A stretch of 49,990 nt of DNA from an uncultured Flavonifractor sp. (GTDB lineage: Bacteria; Bacillota; Clostridia; Oscillospirales; Oscillospiraceae), in the NCBI RefSeq assembly GCF_944385615.1, contig NZ_CALWXV010000015.1:1-49990 (forward strand), written 5' to 3'. This document shows positions 24,629-36,238 of the stretch, one piece after another. The position numbers and the translations under genes were made by a program. Positions within the stretch are counted from its first letter, which is position 1. Every line of letters starts with the position of its first letter. Under the pieces are notes generated by a model, which was not told where the DNA came from, did not search any database, and saw nothing but the letters and a program-made list of their open reading frames with translations.

Positions 24629-25555
24629 TTATCCTTTCAGCGCGGCGGAGAGGGCCACCACATCGGCGCAGGTCTCCACGGCGTACGTCTTGATGGAAGG
24701 GGCGGTCTTTTTCACAAAACCGCTGAGGGCCTTGCCCGGCCCAATCTCCACAATGGTGTCCACCCCAAGCGCCTCCAAGCGGCGGATGGTGTCCTCCATA
24801 TAGACCGAGGACTGGACCTGTTTTTCCAGCAGGCCGGGGATGGTGTCGTCAGGGCCCATCTCATGGCCCAGGCAGTTAAAGAGCACCGGGAAGGCCATGG
24901 GGCCGAAGGTGACCTCCTGGAACTTCTCCCGCAGAGCGTCCCCGGCGGGGTGGAGCAGGGAGGTGTGGAAGGGGCCGCTGACCTTCAGGGGCAGGCACCG
25001 CTTGGCCCCCAGCTCCTTGGCCAGGGCGGAGGCCTTATCCACCGCCTCCTTTTGTCCGGCGATGACCAGCTGGCCGGGACAGTTATAGTTGGCGATCTCC
25101 ACCACGCCCAGCTCAGCGGCTTGGGTGCAGGCTTGATGGAGCTTTTCCCGGTCCAGGCCCAGCACGGCGGTCATGCCGCAGGCCATACCGGCACAGGCGG
25201 AGGCCATCGCTTTACCCCGAAAAGCGGCCAGAGAGATGGCCTGAGCGGGGGTGAACACCCCGGCGGCCTGAAGGGCGGAATACTCGCCCAGGCTCAGCCC
25301 AGCGGCGTAGGCGGGCCGGATGCCCATCTGATACAGGATGGCGGTCATACCGGCGGCAAAGGCCACCATGCAGGGCTGAGTGTACTCGGTCTGGTTAAGC
25401 ACCCCGTCGGGGTCGGTGAAGGACACCGTTTTCAGATCAAAGTCCACCTGGGCGCTGTCCAGCACCTCTTTGAACACGGGGTAAGTCTCATAGAGGTCTG
25501 TCCCCATGCCGGGGTGCTGGCTGCCCTGTCCGGCGTACAAAAATGCAAGGCTCAT
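24629..25555 (-). CDS. fabD: Malonyl-CoA:ACP transacylase FabD
   Basis: A 308-residue transacylase. FLYAGQGSQHPGMG opens it, the nucleophile elbow is GLSLGEYSAL (GxSxG), and the His partner is in VSGPFHTSLLHPA. The stretch VVEIANYNCPGQLVIAG is conserved. It moves malonyl groups from CoA to ACP for FabH and FabF. The start at 25555 overlaps the fabK stop (ATGA) and has aaagga upstream; the longer frame to 25585 does not. Confidence 0.96.
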   Translation of the reverse strand: MSLAFLYAGQGSQHPGMGTDLYETYPVFKEVLDSAQVDFDLKTVSFTDPDGVLNQTEYTQPCMVAFAAGMTAILYQMGIRPAYAAGLSLGEYSALQAAGVFTPAQAISLAAFRGKAMASACAGMACGMTAVLGLDREKLHQACTQAAELGVVEIANYNCPGQLVIAGQKEAVDKASALAKELGAKRCLPLKVSGPFHTSLLHPAGDALREKFQEVTFGPMAFPVLFNCLGHEMGPDDTIPGLLEKQVQSSVYMEDTIRRLEALGVDTIVEIGPGKALSGFVKKTAPSIKTYAVETCADVVALSAALKG

Positions 25556-26478
25556 ACCGTCAGTCCTTTCACAACGGTCTGGCAACCGTTCATCAGATCT
25601 TCAAAGATGGCGCGGAGAGGCCGGACCTCTTTCACCATACCGGCCACCTGACCGGCCATAAAGCTGCCGGTGTCCACATCGCCATCGAATACCGCCCGGC
25701 GGAGAGAGCCCAGGGTGAGCTTTTCCATCTCCTCTAGGGGCAGGTTCTGCTTCTCCATCCGCAGGTACTCCCGGGCCATCTTGTTCTTGAGCACCCGGAC
25801 CGGGGCCCCGCCGGTGCGGCCGGTGACGGTGGTATCGTTGGCCCCGGCCTTAATGACCGCCTGCTTGTAGTTATCGTGGATGGGGCACTCGGCGCTGGCT
25901 AGCAGGCAGGTGCCCACCTGGACGCCGCAGGCCCCCAGAGCAAAGGCGGCGGCCATCTGACGGCCGTCGGCGATACCGCCGGCAGCGATGACGGGCACGC
26001 TCACCGCGTCCACTACCTGAGGCACCAGGGCCATGGTGGTCATTTCACCCACATGGCCGCCGCTCTCGGTGCCCTCGGCGATGACGCCGTCAATGCCGTA
26101 CCGCTCCAGCCGCTTGGCCAGGATGGGGGCGGCCACCACGGGGAACACCTTGATGCCGGCCTCCTTCCAGGTAGGGACATACTTGCCCGGATTGCCCGCG
26201 CCGGTGGTCACCACCTGGACCTCCTCTTCCACCACCACTTTGGCCAAATCCTCGATGTGGGGATTCATCAGCATCAGGTTGACGCCGAAGGGCTTATCGG
26301 TAGCGGCCCGGGCGGTCTGGATCTCCTTGCGGAGAGAGTCGGCGTCCATTCCGCCGGAACCGATCAGGCCCAGGGCACCGGCGTTGGAAACAGCGGCGGC
26401 AAAGGTGCCGGTGGCCACGTTGGCCATGCCGCCCTGAATAATGGGGAATTCAACCCCCAGCAGTTCATTCAATTTCAT
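25552..26478 (-). CDS. fabK: Enoyl-ACP reductase II FabK (FMN)
   Basis: A 308-residue TIM-barrel flavoprotein of the nitronate monooxygenase/FabK group. Visible are PIIQGGMANVATGTFAAAVS, GFNLM-type PFGVNLMLMNP, TTGAGNPGKYVP, EGTESGGHVG, IAAGGIADGRQMAAAFALGA (FMN phosphate binding), and VQVGTCLLAS. It reduces trans-2-enoyl-ACP in the last elongation step. It replaces FabI and is not inhibited by triclosan in studied species. The position between fabH and fabD supports FabK over a catabolic nitronate monooxygenase. No fabI or fabL is in the window. Confidence 0.95.
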   Translation of the reverse strand: MKLNELLGVEFPIIQGGMANVATGTFAAAVSNAGALGLIGSGGMDADSLRKEIQTARAATDKPFGVNLMLMNPHIEDLAKVVVEEEVQVVTTGAGNPGKYVPTWKEAGIKVFPVVAAPILAKRLERYGIDGVIAEGTESGGHVGEMTTMALVPQVVDAVSVPVIAAGGIADGRQMAAAFALGACGVQVGTCLLASAECPIHDNYKQAVIKAGANDTTVTGRTGGAPVRVLKNKMAREYLRMEKQNLPLEEMEKLTLGSLRRAVFDGDVDTGSFMAGQVAGMVKEVRPLRAIFEDLMNGCQTVVKGLTV

Positions 26479-26491
26479 AGTAAACTCCTTT

Positions 26492-27442
26492 TTATGCCAG
26501 TTCCAGCAGGGCCCCGGCCCAGGTCAGGCCTCCGCCGAAGCCCACGCACAGGGCCTTCTGGCCGGAGGTGAGCACTCCGCCGGTCACCAGCTCATCCAGC
26601 AGCAGGGGCACGCTGGCGGCGGAGGTGTTGCCGGTACGGGCGATGTTGCCGGTACACTTGTCCGGGTCCACTCCCAGCTTTTTCACCGCAAAGTCGATAA
26701 TCCGCTGGTTGGCCTGGTGAAAGACAAAGCGGTCCACCTGGTCCAGGGTCATCCCTGCCTGTTCCACCACCGCTTTGGCACAGCGGGGGAGGGCCTCCAC
26801 AGCAAAACGGAACACCGCCTTGCCGTCCATGTGGATGTAGGAGGGGGCGGGGGCGTTGGCGCCAGGCACATAGAGGGCTTCCTGATTGCCCCGGCAGCCC
26901 AGTACCGCATGGAGGGAGGGGTAGTCTTCCCGCCACTCCACCACAGCAGCCCCGGCCCCGTCCCCGAAGAGAACGCAGGTGGACCGGTCGGTGAAGTCAG
27001 TGATGCGGCTCAAAGCCTCCACGCCCACCACCAAGCCATATTTTCGCTTGGCGGCGGCCAGCAGGCACTCCACTGTGTGGAGGGCGTACACAAAGCCGGA
27101 GCAGGCGGCGTTCAGATCAAAGCACACGGTATCCTCAGAAAAGCCCAGGTCCCGCTGAAGCAGACAGGCGGCGGCGGGGGTCAGGTAGTCCTGGGACAGG
27201 GTGGCCACAACGCAGACCCCGATCTGGTCGGCAGTCAGGCCGGAGCGCTCCAGGGCCTGCTTGGCGGCGGACAGGCACAGGCCGGTGTGGGTCTCGTCCC
27301 CGGTGCAGTGGTAGCGGCTGCGGATGCCGGTGCGGGTGGCAATCCACTCGTCGCTGGTGTCCACCCGTTTGGCCATGTCGTCATTGGTCACCGCCTGCCG
27401 GGGCAGGGCGGAGCCGGTGCTCAATAGTTTAATTCCGTTCAT
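26492..27442 (-). CDS. fabH: 3-oxoacyl-ACP synthase III FabH
   Basis: A 316-residue initiating condensing enzyme. The catalytic Cys is in LNAACSGFVYAL, His in FHQANQRIID, and Asn in GNIARTGNTSAASVPLLL, giving the Cys-His-Asn triad. Early TSDEWIATRTGIRSR is the CoA-binding region. It condenses an acyl-CoA primer with malonyl-ACP. The start overlaps the accA stop (ATGA) and has gaaaggagcg upstream. Confidence 0.96.
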   Translation of the reverse strand: MNGIKLLSTGSALPRQAVTNDDMAKRVDTSDEWIATRTGIRSRYHCTGDETHTGLCLSAAKQALERSGLTADQIGVCVVATLSQDYLTPAAACLLQRDLGFSEDTVCFDLNAACSGFVYALHTVECLLAAAKRKYGLVVGVEALSRITDFTDRSTCVLFGDGAGAAVVEWREDYPSLHAVLGCRGNQEALYVPGANAPAPSYIHMDGKAVFRFAVEALPRCAKAVVEQAGMTLDQVDRFVFHQANQRIIDFAVKKLGVDPDKCTGNIARTGNTSAASVPLLLDELVTGGVLTSGQKALCVGFGGGLTWAGALLELA

Positions 27443-28260
27443 GGACGCTCCTTTCTCAGGGCTTTGCTGCCCATGAGGCGGAATTTTTTATAGCGGCCCG
27501 TCGCCAGGGCCTGCCCGCTCTGCTTGTTGAGGGCGGCCAGCTCATGGACCAGCACCGCGTCCAGCGTCCTGCACACGGCGGCCAGGTCGGTGTGGGCTCC
27601 CCCGGTGGGCTCGGGGATGATGGCGTCCACCACTCCCAGCTCCATCAGGTCGGCGGCGGTGAGCTTCATCACATCGCAGGCCTCGTCGCTGCGGGAGGCG
27701 TCCTTCCACAGGATGGCGGCAAAACCCTCGGGAGAGAGGACGGAATAGACGGCGTTTTCCAGCATAAGAACTTTATTGCCCACGCCCAGAGCCAGTGCGC
27801 CGCCGCTGCCCCCCTCGCCGGTGACCACCGAGATCACCGGGACGGTGAGGGCAGAGGAGAGGGCCAGGGTGCGGGCAATGGCCTCTCCCTGTCCTCTGGC
27901 CTCGGCTTCCAGGCCGGGATATGCGCCGGGGGTGTCGATGAAGGTGATGATGGGGCGGCCAAACTTTTCGGCCTGCTCCATCAGCCGCTGGGCTTTGCGG
28001 TAGCCCTCCGGGGAGGGCATACCGAAGTGATAGGCCAGGTGTTCCTCCAGGGTACGGCCCTTCCGGTGGCCGATGACGGTGACCGGCTGGCCGTGGAACA
28101 GGGCGATACCCCCTAAAATGCTGCCGTCGTCGGCACACAGGCGGTCGCCCCGCTGTTCAAAGAAGTCGGTGAAGAGGGCGGCGATAAAATCCGCGGTGCC
28201 CGGCCGGTCCTGATGGCGGGCCAGCGCCACCCGCTGGGCGGGGGTGAGATTATTTGCCAC
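27439..28260 (-). CDS. accA: Acetyl-CoA carboxylase carboxyltransferase, alpha
   Basis: About 273 residues, the alpha subunit of carboxyltransferase. LFTDFFEQRGDRLCADDGSI, GRTLEEHLAYHFGMPSPEGYRKA, FIDTPGAYPGLEAEARGQGE and GEGGSGGALALGVGNKVLML are the conserved blocks. With AccD it transfers CO2 from biotin to acetyl-CoA. I place the start at the GTG at 28260 because aaggaggg sits eight bases upstream; the ATG at 28281 begins just before that site. It overlaps accD by 11 bases. The N-terminal coiled-coil extension of the E. coli protein is largely missing, which is common in Firmicutes. Confidence 0.94.
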   Translation of the reverse strand: MANNLTPAQRVALARHQDRPGTADFIAALFTDFFEQRGDRLCADDGSILGGIALFHGQPVTVIGHRKGRTLEEHLAYHFGMPSPEGYRKAQRLMEQAEKFGRPIITFIDTPGAYPGLEAEARGQGEAIARTLALSSALTVPVISVVTGEGGSGGALALGVGNKVLMLENAVYSVLSPEGFAAILWKDASRSDEACDVMKLTAADLMELGVVDAIIPEPTGGAHTDLAAVCRTLDAVLVHELAALNKQSGQALATGRYKKFRLMGSKALRKERP

Positions 28261-29112
28261 GGTCGCTCCCTCCTTTTCCATGGAGTTTCAGCAGCTGGAT
28301 CAAGGTGTCCCGCATCTGGGCACGGGGGACGATGGCGTCCAGAAATCCATGCTCCAGCAGATATTCGGCGCTCTGGAAGCCCTCGGGCAGCTTTTCCCCG
28401 ATGGTTTGCTCGATGACCCGGGGCCCGGCAAAGCCGATGAGCGCCCCCGGCTCGGCCAGCATGATATCTCCCAGGCTGGCAAAGCTGGCGGTGACGCCGC
28501 CGGTGGTGGGGTGGGTGAGCACCGAGATATAGAGCCCACCCTTCTGGGAGAACCGCTCCAGGGCGGCGGAGGTCTTGGCCATCTGCATCAGAGACAGAAT
28601 ACCCTCCTGCATCCGGGCCCCGCCGCTGGCGGAGAAGAGAATGAGCGGGAGCTTATATTTTTCGGCGTACTCCACCAGCCGGGTGACCTTTTCTCCCAGG
28701 GCAGCGCTCATGCTGCCCATAAAGAACCGGCCGTCCAGCGCCCCTACCGCCACCTTCTGACCGCCGATCCGGCCGGTGGCGGTGACCACGCCTTCGTTCA
28801 TGCCGGTGCGGCGGCGGGCGCCCTCCAGCTTGGCGGCATAGCCGGGGAAGGACAGGGGATCGTTGGAGGAGAGAGCGGCATCCAGCTCCCGGAAGGTGCC
28901 CTTGTCCAGTACCAGGCTCAGCCGGTAGTAGGCCCCGATGGGGTAGTGATGGCCGCACAGGGGGCAGACATACCGGGCCAGAACCACATCCCGGCGGCGT
29001 ACCGTGCCGCCGCAGGCGGGGCAGGTCTCCTCGGTGTGGGCGGGGGCGGGAGAGGCCCCACGGAGGGCCTTCAGGGAGAGGAGCTTCTGACGGCGTTGGG
29101 AAAAGACGTTGC

Positions 29113-29116
<4 letters not shown>
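28250..29116 (-). CDS. accD: Acetyl-CoA carboxylase carboxyltransferase, beta
   Basis: A 288-residue beta subunit with its N-terminal zinc ribbon (CPACG at about 32-36 and CPLCG at about 51-55), followed by the crotonase-type carboxyltransferase domain: NDPLSFPGYAAKLEGARRRT, LILFSASGGARMQEGILSLM and YISVLTHPTTGGVTASFA. Its start overlaps the accC stop (ATGA), so expression is coupled. Confidence 0.96.
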
Positions 29117-30498
<1,382 letters not shown>

Positions 30499-30502
30499 GA
30501 GC

Positions 30503-30928
30503 TCACCCTTCCCGGTAGCGAATGAGGGGGTCCCCAAAGGACACCAGGGCCCCGTCCTCCTGGAGAATGGCCTCAATGGTGCAGTCGCAGGGGGCGTGGA
30601 CCTCGTTCATCATCTTCATGGCCTCCATCAGACAGACGGTCTGTCCTTTTTTCACATGGTCGCCCACCTTTACAAAGGGCTCGGCGTCGGGGGCGGAGGC
30701 GGCGTAGAAGGTGCCCACCAGGGGGGCGGTGATGCAGGGGCCCTCAGGCTGAGCCGCCGGGGCAGGCGCAGCGGCAGGGGCGGGAGCGGCCGCAGGCGCG
30801 GCGGGGACAGGGATCGCGGCGCCGCCCTTGCCCAGCTCCAGGGTGAACTCTTTGGTGTTCAGTTTGAAGGAGGTGATGCCGCTCTGGTCAAAGCGGGTCA
30901 TCAGCTCAAAAATCTCTTGATTGGTCAT
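30503..30928 (-). CDS. accB: Biotin carboxyl carrier protein
   Basis: A 141-residue BCCP: N-terminal helical part (TNQEIFELMTRFDQSGITSF), an Ala/Pro-rich flexible linker (about 50-72), and the C-terminal biotinyl domain with the modified lysine in EAMKMMNEV. It carries biotin between AccC and AccAD. The start at 30928 has gaaaggag upstream. Confidence 0.95.
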   Translation of the reverse strand: MTNQEIFELMTRFDQSGITSFKLNTKEFTLELGKGGAAIPVPAAPAAAPAPAAAPAPAAQPEGPCITAPLVGTFYAASAPDAEPFVKVGDHVKKGQTVCLMEAMKMMNEVHAPCDCTIEAILQEDGALVSFGDPLIRYREG

Positions 30929-30984
30929 AGCGGCTCCTTTCGGAAAAAAGGCACCGGTTTGCACCGATGCCTATTTTCGTCGTC

Positions 30985-31215
30985 TTACTCAGCGTGATCC
31001 TCGATGTACTTCACCAGGTCGGCCACGGTCTTCATGTTGGGCAGGTCCTCGTCGGCGATGGTCACGCCAAAGGCCTCCTCCAGAGCCATGGACAGCTCCA
31101 CAGCGGCCAGGGAGTCAGCCTCCAGGTCCTCAGCCAGGCGGGCCTCGGGAGTCACTTTATCGGCGTCGCAGCTCAGGGTCTCCACGATGATGTCCTTGAT
31201 CTTCTCGAAATCCAT
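30985..31215 (-). CDS. acpP: Acyl carrier protein
   Basis: A 76-residue acidic helical protein with the phosphopantetheine serine in DLEADSLAAVELSMALEE. Usual ACP has DSLD at this site; here it is DSLA, a mild variation. The start at 31215 (MDFEKIKDIIVE) has tgaggag upstream; the open frame to 31242 does not. It is the first gene of the fatty-acid operon, 56 bases ahead of accB, so it also sets the operon leader. Confidence 0.95.
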   Translation of the reverse strand: MDFEKIKDIIVETLSCDADKVTPEARLAEDLEADSLAAVELSMALEEAFGVTIADEDLPNMKTVADLVKYIEDHAE

Positions 31216-31265
31216 GGTAATGCTCCTCACAAAATAATTCAAAAATTTTAGTTAAATCATTTTAC

Positions 31266-31325
31266 TTAAAAATTTTTAAATAAAATAATTTAAGCATATT
31301 TTAGCAGGCGTTACAGATTTGTCAA
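31266..31325 (-). promoter_or_regulatory. Fatty-acid operon promoter and AT-rich operator region
   Basis: On the minus strand, TTGACA (31320-31325), 16 nt, TAAAAT (31298-31303). Downstream, in the otherwise GC-rich genome, lies a nearly pure AT leader. It contains a 14-bp perfect palindrome TTAAAAATTTTTAA (31266-31279) and a second, similar motif around 31232-31258, spaced by about 30 bp. This is a good candidate for binding by the FabT-like MarR regulator at the other end of the operon. The palindrome's role is inferred. Confidence 0.6.
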
Positions 31326-31393
31326 GGCTTTTTTCAGAAACTGCCGGGGATAATTTTCCACAGGGAGAGGATTCGCCGGATTTGGACAAAAAA

Positions 31394-31418
31394 TCCCCTG
31401 CGGCCCTGCCGCAGGGGA
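31394..31418 (-). terminator. Terminator of the Cys-rich small gene
   Basis: A 10-bp GC-rich stem (31394-31403 with 31409-31418), five-base loop, and tttttg on the minus strand. Confidence 0.82.
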
Positions 31419-31460
31419 GATTGGGGGTAAGTAACCGCCCCGGATGGGGCGGTGCGGGAC

Positions 31461-31700
31461 TCAGCGCCAGCAGCCGCAGTTGCAGCCACAGCCGCAGGAG
31501 GAGTCGTCGTCCTCCTCCTGGTTGTTGCCCCACAGGAAAGCGGGGATGGTGAGATAAACCGGCAGACCGGTACCGTTCCCAGACTCAAAGGAGAGGGAGA
31601 GGTTGGAGAGCAGGGAACCGGCGTTGTTCCCGTTGTTCTCAGAGGAGCCGCAGCATCCGCAGCAGCGGCAGCGGTTCCGGTTATTGCAGCAACACATCAT
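31461..31700 (-). CDS. Very cysteine-rich small protein, unknown function
   Basis: A 79-residue ORF with 13 cysteines in two clusters. The N-terminus is MMCCCNNRNRCRCCGCCG and the C-terminus SSCGCGCNCGCWR. Between them lies a Cys-free core (about 27-66) with a hydrophobic GLPVYLTIPAFLWG. A terminator follows directly and a TATACTA box lies 49 bases upstream. Metal binding or disulphide cross-linking, as in spore coat or small surface proteins, would fit; a modified peptide precursor is an alternative, though no maturase gene is near. I do not recognise the family. The initiation site (gggggt upstream) is mediocre. Confidence 0.65.
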   Translation of the reverse strand: MMCCCNNRNRCRCCGCCGSSENNGNNAGSLLSNLSLSFESGNGTGLPVYLTIPAFLWGNNQEEDDDSSCGCGCNCGCWR

Positions 31701-31748
31701 GAAATACCCCCAATCGAATTCGTGACGGGCGTTTGCCCCTCACAGTCC

Positions 31749-31778
31749 TAGTATACGCAGGGGGTGGGGGAGAGGTTC
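31749..31778 (-). promoter_or_regulatory. Possible sporulation-type promoter of the Cys-rich gene
   Basis: On the minus strand, GAACC (31774-31778), 18 nt, TATACTA (31749-31755). It resembles the sigma-G/sigma-F pattern (GAATA...CATACTA) more than sigma-A, since no TTGACA-like -35 is present. Weak evidence. Confidence 0.3.
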
Positions 31779-31818
31779 GTGGGGGTGGCGGGCACTGATG
31801 GGAAAGTTCCCGTTGGCA

Positions 31819-34800
31819 TCAAATCTTGGTGATATCGATGGGCCGCAGGTCGGAGGAGCGGCCCTGGGTGCGGACGGTGAGCATGGCCCGGGCGGTGTCG
31901 ATGGCGGTGATGCAGGCCACAGAGTGCTCCACGGTGGAGCGGCGGATCTTGAAGCCGTCGGTGTCGTGGCGGCGGCCCCGGGTGGGGGTGTTGATGACCA
32001 GGTCCACGGTGCCCGAGGCGATCATGTCCAGAATGTTGGGGTGGGCCTCGGAGACACGGGCCACCTTCCGGGCGGGGATGCCGGCGGCGTTGAGGGCGTC
32101 GCAGGTGCCGCTGGTGGCCAGAATCTCAATGCCCATGTCGGCAAAGCCCTGAGCGATGCCCAGCAGCTCTCCCTTGTCCTCGTCCTTGACGGTAACGATG
32201 ATACGCCCGCCCTTTTTGGGGGCCTTCATGTTGGCGCCCTTGAAGGCCTTCAGCAGAGCCTGGGGGAAGGATTCGGCCAGACCCAGACATTCGCCGGTGG
32301 ACTTCATCTCGGGGCCAAGGCCGGTGTCCACGTCGGTGAGTTTCTCAAAGGAGAATACCGGCATTTTCACGGCGTAATAGTCGGCCTCCTTGTAGATGCC
32401 GGTACCGTAGCCCAGGTCCTTCAGCTTCTGGCCCAGCATGACCTTGGTGGCCAGGTCGATGATGGGCACCCCGGTGACCTTGGAGATATAGGGGATGGTG
32501 CGGGAGGAACGGGGGTTGACCTCGATGACATACACGGTATCGTCGTAGATGACGAACTGGATGTTCACCAGGCCCACCACCCCCAGAGCCTTGGACAGGT
32601 CATAGGTGTAGCGGTAGATGGTCTCCTTATGCTTATCCTCGATATGGATGGGAGGATAGACGGAAATAGAGTCGCCGGAGTGGACGCCGGCCCGCTCGAT
32701 GTGCTCCATAATACCGGGGATGAGCAGATCCTCCCCGTCGAACACGCCGTCTACTTCCACCTCCCGGCCCATCAGGTACTTGTCCACCAGAATGGGGTGC
32801 TCCTGCTCCACCTGGTTGATGATGCGCATGAACTCGGTGATGTTGCGGTCGTTGTAGGCGATCTCCATACCCTGGCCCCCCAGCACATAGGAGGGGCGCA
32901 CCAGTACGGGATAGCCCACCTCATGGGCGGCGGCCAGCGCCTGCTCGGTGGTGAACACCGTCTTACCGGCGGCCCGGGGGATGCCGCACTGGTTCAGGAT
33001 CTCGTCAAAGCGCTCCCGGTCCTCGGCGGCGTCCACGCCGTCGGCGGAGGTGCCCAGGATGGGCACGCCCATATTGGTCAGGGCCTGGGCCAGCTTGATG
33101 GCGGTCTGACCGCCGAACTGGACCACGGCGCCCCAGGGCTTTTCCAGCTCCACCACGGCCTCCACGTCCTCGGCAGTCAAAGGCTCGAAGTACAGCTTGT
33201 CGGCCACGTCAAAGTCGGTGGACACGGTCTCGGGGTTGTTGTTGATGATAATGGTCTCATACCCCAGGCGCTTGAAGGCCCAGACGGAGTGGACCGAGCA
33301 GTAGTCAAACTCGATGCCCTGACCGATGCGGATGGGACCGGAGCCCAGCACCAGCACCTTTTTCCGAGGCTCTGCCGGTGCTTTGCGGTGGGGCTCGGCG
33401 GTGGCGGCCGCCAGATAGGGCGCCTCCGGGATATGGGGGGCCAGCTCGCCTACCTGGGGCAGGTGGAGCTCCTCGGCGGCCTCGTTCTCCGTATCATAGG
33501 TGGAATAGTAATAGGGGGTCTGGGCCTCAAACTCGGCGGCACAGGTATCTACCATCTTGAAGGCGGGCTTGATGCCGTAGTCCTCCCGCAGGGCCTTGAT
33601 CTCCGCCCGCTCCTTACCGGACAGAGCGGCGATCCAGGCGTCGGAGAAGCCCATCTCCTTGGCCTGCCGCAGGGTGTCCCCATCCAGATGGCCATGGTCC
33701 AGCTTGTCCTCCATGTCCACGATATTCTGGAGACGGTCCAGGAACCACAGGTCGTACTTGGTGATCTTGTTGATCTTTTCGGGGGAGAAGCCGCGGCGCA
33801 GAGCCTCGGCCACCACAAAGAGCCGCTGGTCGTCAATGTTCACCAGCCGCTCCTCGATCTCCTCGGTGTACAGCTCATCCAGGCCGGGCAGACGCAGGGA
33901 CTTGACCGGCAGCTCCAGAGAGCGGATGGCCTTCATCAGCGCCCCCTCAAAGGAGTTGCCGATGGCCATGACCTCGCCGGTGGCCTTCATCTGGGTGCCC
34001 AGGGTGCGGCTGGCGGTGGTAAATTTGTCAAAGGGCAGACGGGGGATCTTGAGCACGCAGTAGTCCAGGGTGGGCTCAAAGCAGGCGGTGGTCTTGCCGG
34101 TGACGGCGTTGGGGATCTCGTCCAGGGTGTAGCCCAAGGCGATCTTGGCGGCCACCTTGGCGATGGGGTAGCCGGTGGCCTTGGAGGCCAGAGCGGAGGA
34201 CCGGCTCACCCGGGGGTTGACCTCAATGACGGCGTACTCAAAGGAATCGGGGTTGAGGGCCAGCTGCACGTTGCACCCGCCCTCGATCTCCAGAGCGGAG
34301 ATGATATCCAGGGAGGCCTTGCGGAGCATCTGGAACTCCTTGTTGGCCAGGGTCTGGGTGGGGGCCACCACGATGGAGTCGCCGGTGTGAACGCCCACCG
34401 GGTCCACATTCTCCATGGAGCAGATCTGGATCACGTTGCCCGCTCCGTCCCGCATGACCTCAAACTCGATCTCTTTCCAGCCGGAGATACACCGCTCGAT
34501 CAGGACCTGGCCCACCCGGGAGAGGTGGATGCCCCGGTCGGCGATCTCCCGCAGGGAGAGTTCGTCGTAGGCAATGCCGCCGCCGGTGCCGCCCAGGGTG
34601 TAGGCGGGGCGGACGATGACGGGATAGCCGATAGACCCGGCAAAGGCCACGGCGTCCTCCACGCCCTCCACCACGTCGGAGGTGACGCAGGGCTGACCAA
34701 TGGCCTCCATGGCGTCCTTGAAACCCTGGCGGTCCTCCGCCTTGCGGATGGACTCAGGGCTGGTGCCCAGCAGTTTCACGCCGTACTGCTGCAAAATACC

Positions 34801-35115
34801 CTGCTCGTGGAGGTTCATGGCCAGGTTCAGACCGGTCTGTCCCCCCAGAGTGGGCAGGATGGAGTCAGGCCGCTCCTTCTGAATGACCTGCTCCACGCTG
34901 GCGATGTTCAGCGGCTCGATGTACACATGGTCGGCAATATCTTTGTCGGTCATAATGGTGGCGGGGTTGGAGTTGACCAGCACCACCTCCACGCCCTCTT
35001 CCTTCAGGGCCCGGCAGGCCTGGGTACCGGCGTAGTCAAACTCGGCGGCCTGGCCGATGACGATGGGGCCGGAGCCCAGCACCAGCACCTTTTTGATATT
35101 CGGATTCTTGGGCAT
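31819..35115 (-). CDS. carB: Carbamoyl-phosphate synthase, large subunit
   Basis: A 1098-residue enzyme with the full CarB layout. The first ATP-grasp half (1-400) opens [20 protein letters not shown]. An oligomerisation region follows (about 400-560). The second half opens [20 protein letters not shown], and an allosteric MGS-like domain (about 960-1098) ends with [20 protein letters not shown]. Each half has the paired ATP-grasp motifs ([38 protein letters not shown]). It makes carbamoyl phosphate from bicarbonate, ATP and ammonia supplied by CarA, for pyrimidines and arginine. Its start overlaps the carA stop by one base (TAATG). Confidence 0.97.
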   Translation of the reverse strand: MPKNPNIKKVLVLGSGPIVIGQAAEFDYAGTQACRALKEEGVEVVLVNSNPATIMTDKDIADHVYIEPLNIASVEQVIQKERPDSILPTLGGQTGLNLAMNLHEQGILQQYGVKLLGTSPESIRKAEDRQGFKDAMEAIGQPCVTSDVVEGVEDAVAFAGSIGYPVIVRPAYTLGGTGGGIAYDELSLREIADRGIHLSRVGQVLIERCISGWKEIEFEVMRDGAGNVIQICSMENVDPVGVHTGDSIVVAPTQTLANKEFQMLRKASLDIISALEIEGGCNVQLALNPDSFEYAVIEVNPRVSRSSALASKATGYPIAKVAAKIALGYTLDEIPNAVTGKTTACFEPTLDYCVLKIPRLPFDKFTTASRTLGTQMKATGEVMAIGNSFEGALMKAIRSLELPVKSLRLPGLDELYTEEIEERLVNIDDQRLFVVAEALRRGFSPEKINKITKYDLWFLDRLQNIVDMEDKLDHGHLDGDTLRQAKEMGFSDAWIAALSGKERAEIKALREDYGIKPAFKMVDTCAAEFEAQTPYYYSTYDTENEAAEELHLPQVGELAPHIPEAPYLAAATAEPHRKAPAEPRKKVLVLGSGPIRIGQGIEFDYCSVHSVWAFKRLGYETIIINNNPETVSTDFDVADKLYFEPLTAEDVEAVVELEKPWGAVVQFGGQTAIKLAQALTNMGVPILGTSADGVDAAEDRERFDEILNQCGIPRAAGKTVFTTEQALAAAHEVGYPVLVRPSYVLGGQGMEIAYNDRNITEFMRIINQVEQEHPILVDKYLMGREVEVDGVFDGEDLLIPGIMEHIERAGVHSGDSISVYPPIHIEDKHKETIYRYTYDLSKALGVVGLVNIQFVIYDDTVYVIEVNPRSSRTIPYISKVTGVPIIDLATKVMLGQKLKDLGYGTGIYKEADYYAVKMPVFSFEKLTDVDTGLGPEMKSTGECLGLAESFPQALLKAFKGANMKAPKKGGRIIVTVKDEDKGELLGIAQGFADMGIEILATSGTCDALNAAGIPARKVARVSEAHPNILDMIASGTVDLVINTPTRGRRHDTDGFKIRRSTVEHSVACITAIDTARAMLTVRTQGRSSDLRPIDITKI

Positions 35116-36209
35116 TACCGGTTGCCTCCCTTCATGCTGTCCACAAAGCGGTCAAAGAGATATTCCGTGTCCATGGGGCCGGGAGAGGCCTCCGGGTGGA
35201 ACTGAACGGTGAAGCAGTTGGGCCGCTTGTACTTGAGCCCCTCCACGCTGCCCTCGTTGACGTTGATGTGGGAGACCTCCGCCACCGCCGGGTCCACGCT
35301 CTCGGCGGTGACCACATAGCCGTGATTCTGGCTGGTGATGAAGGCCCGGCCAGCGGCCAGGTCCTTCACCGGGTGGTTGCCTCCCCGGTGGCCGAAGCGC
35401 ATCTTCCGGGTCTGAGCACCGGTGGCCAGGGCCAGCAGCTGGTGGCCCAGGCAGACGGCGAAGAGGGGCAGGTCGGAGTCGTACAGCTTTTTCACTTCCT
35501 GAATGATCTCCACATTATCCGCCGGGTCACCGGGGCCGTTGGACAGCATGACGCCGTCATAGCCGCCGGACAGGATGGTCTCCGCCGGGGTGTGGGCGGG
35601 GTAGACCATGACCTGGCAGCCCCGCTTCTGGAGGCAGCGGATCATATTCTCCTTTACGCCGTAGTCCATCAGGGCCACCCGCAGCCGCTGCTCCCCCAGA
35701 GCGGGATAGAGCTGAGGCTCCTTCCGGGTCACCTTCTCCACGGTGCCCTCCACCCGGTAGGTCTTGATGCGCTCCAGGCACTCCTCAACATGAAAATGCT
35801 CCGCACAGGTGATCATGCCGTTCATGGTCCCCTGACTGCGGAGTATTCTGGTCAGCGCCCGGGTGTCCACGCCCTCGATCCCGGTGATATCATACTGCTT
35901 CAGATAGGCGTCCAGCTCCCCCTCACAGCGGAAATTGCTCCCCCGCTTGGCCAGGTGCCGCACAATAAACGCCTCGGCCCAGGGCCGGGCGGACTCGTTG
36001 TCCTCATGGTTCACGCCATAGTTGCCAATGAGGGGATAGCTCATCACGATCCCCTGTCCCGCGTAGGAGGGGTCGGTCAGGATCTCCTGATAGCCGGTCA
36101 TGGAGGTGTTGAATACCATCTCACATACCCGGTCCGCCGGAGAACCAATGCTGACGCCCTGGAACACAGCGCCGTTCTCCAGAATCAAGGTCGCCTTCAT
36201 CTCCTGCAT
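35115..36209 (-). CDS. carA: Carbamoyl-phosphate synthase, small subunit
   Basis: A 364-residue glutaminase subunit. The N-terminal CarA-specific domain ([33 protein letters not shown]) precedes the class I amidotransferase domain, with the nucleophile in [17 protein letters not shown] and His/Glu in [11 protein letters not shown]. It hydrolyses glutamine and channels ammonia to CarB. I chose the ATG at 36209 (MQEMKATL) with aaagg upstream; the ATG at 36200 is also possible. Frame residues before it overlap the promoter and are not coding. Confidence 0.96.
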   Translation of the reverse strand: MQEMKATLILENGAVFQGVSIGSPADRVCEMVFNTSMTGYQEILTDPSYAGQGIVMSYPLIGNYGVNHEDNESARPWAEAFIVRHLAKRGSNFRCEGELDAYLKQYDITGIEGVDTRALTRILRSQGTMNGMITCAEHFHVEECLERIKTYRVEGTVEKVTRKEPQLYPALGEQRLRVALMDYGVKENMIRCLQKRGCQVMVYPAHTPAETILSGGYDGVMLSNGPGDPADNVEIIQEVKKLYDSDLPLFAVCLGHQLLALATGAQTRKMRFGHRGGNHPVKDLAAGRAFITSQNHGYVVTAESVDPAVAEVSHINVNEGSVEGLKYKRPNCFTVQFHPEASPGPMDTEYLFDRFVDSMKGGNR

Positions 36210-36238
36210 CACGCCTTTCTTTCCATGGTATTTGTTCG

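Noticed and set aside
31243-31265. AT-rich leader read as a T-box or other riboswitch
   Set aside because: No conserved aptamer or T-box sequence is present; the palindromes fit a protein operator better.
31798-35205. 1135-residue plus-strand frame opposite carB
   Set aside because: Same mirror effect of third-position GC. Low-complexity Gly/Asp/His sequence and no initiation site.
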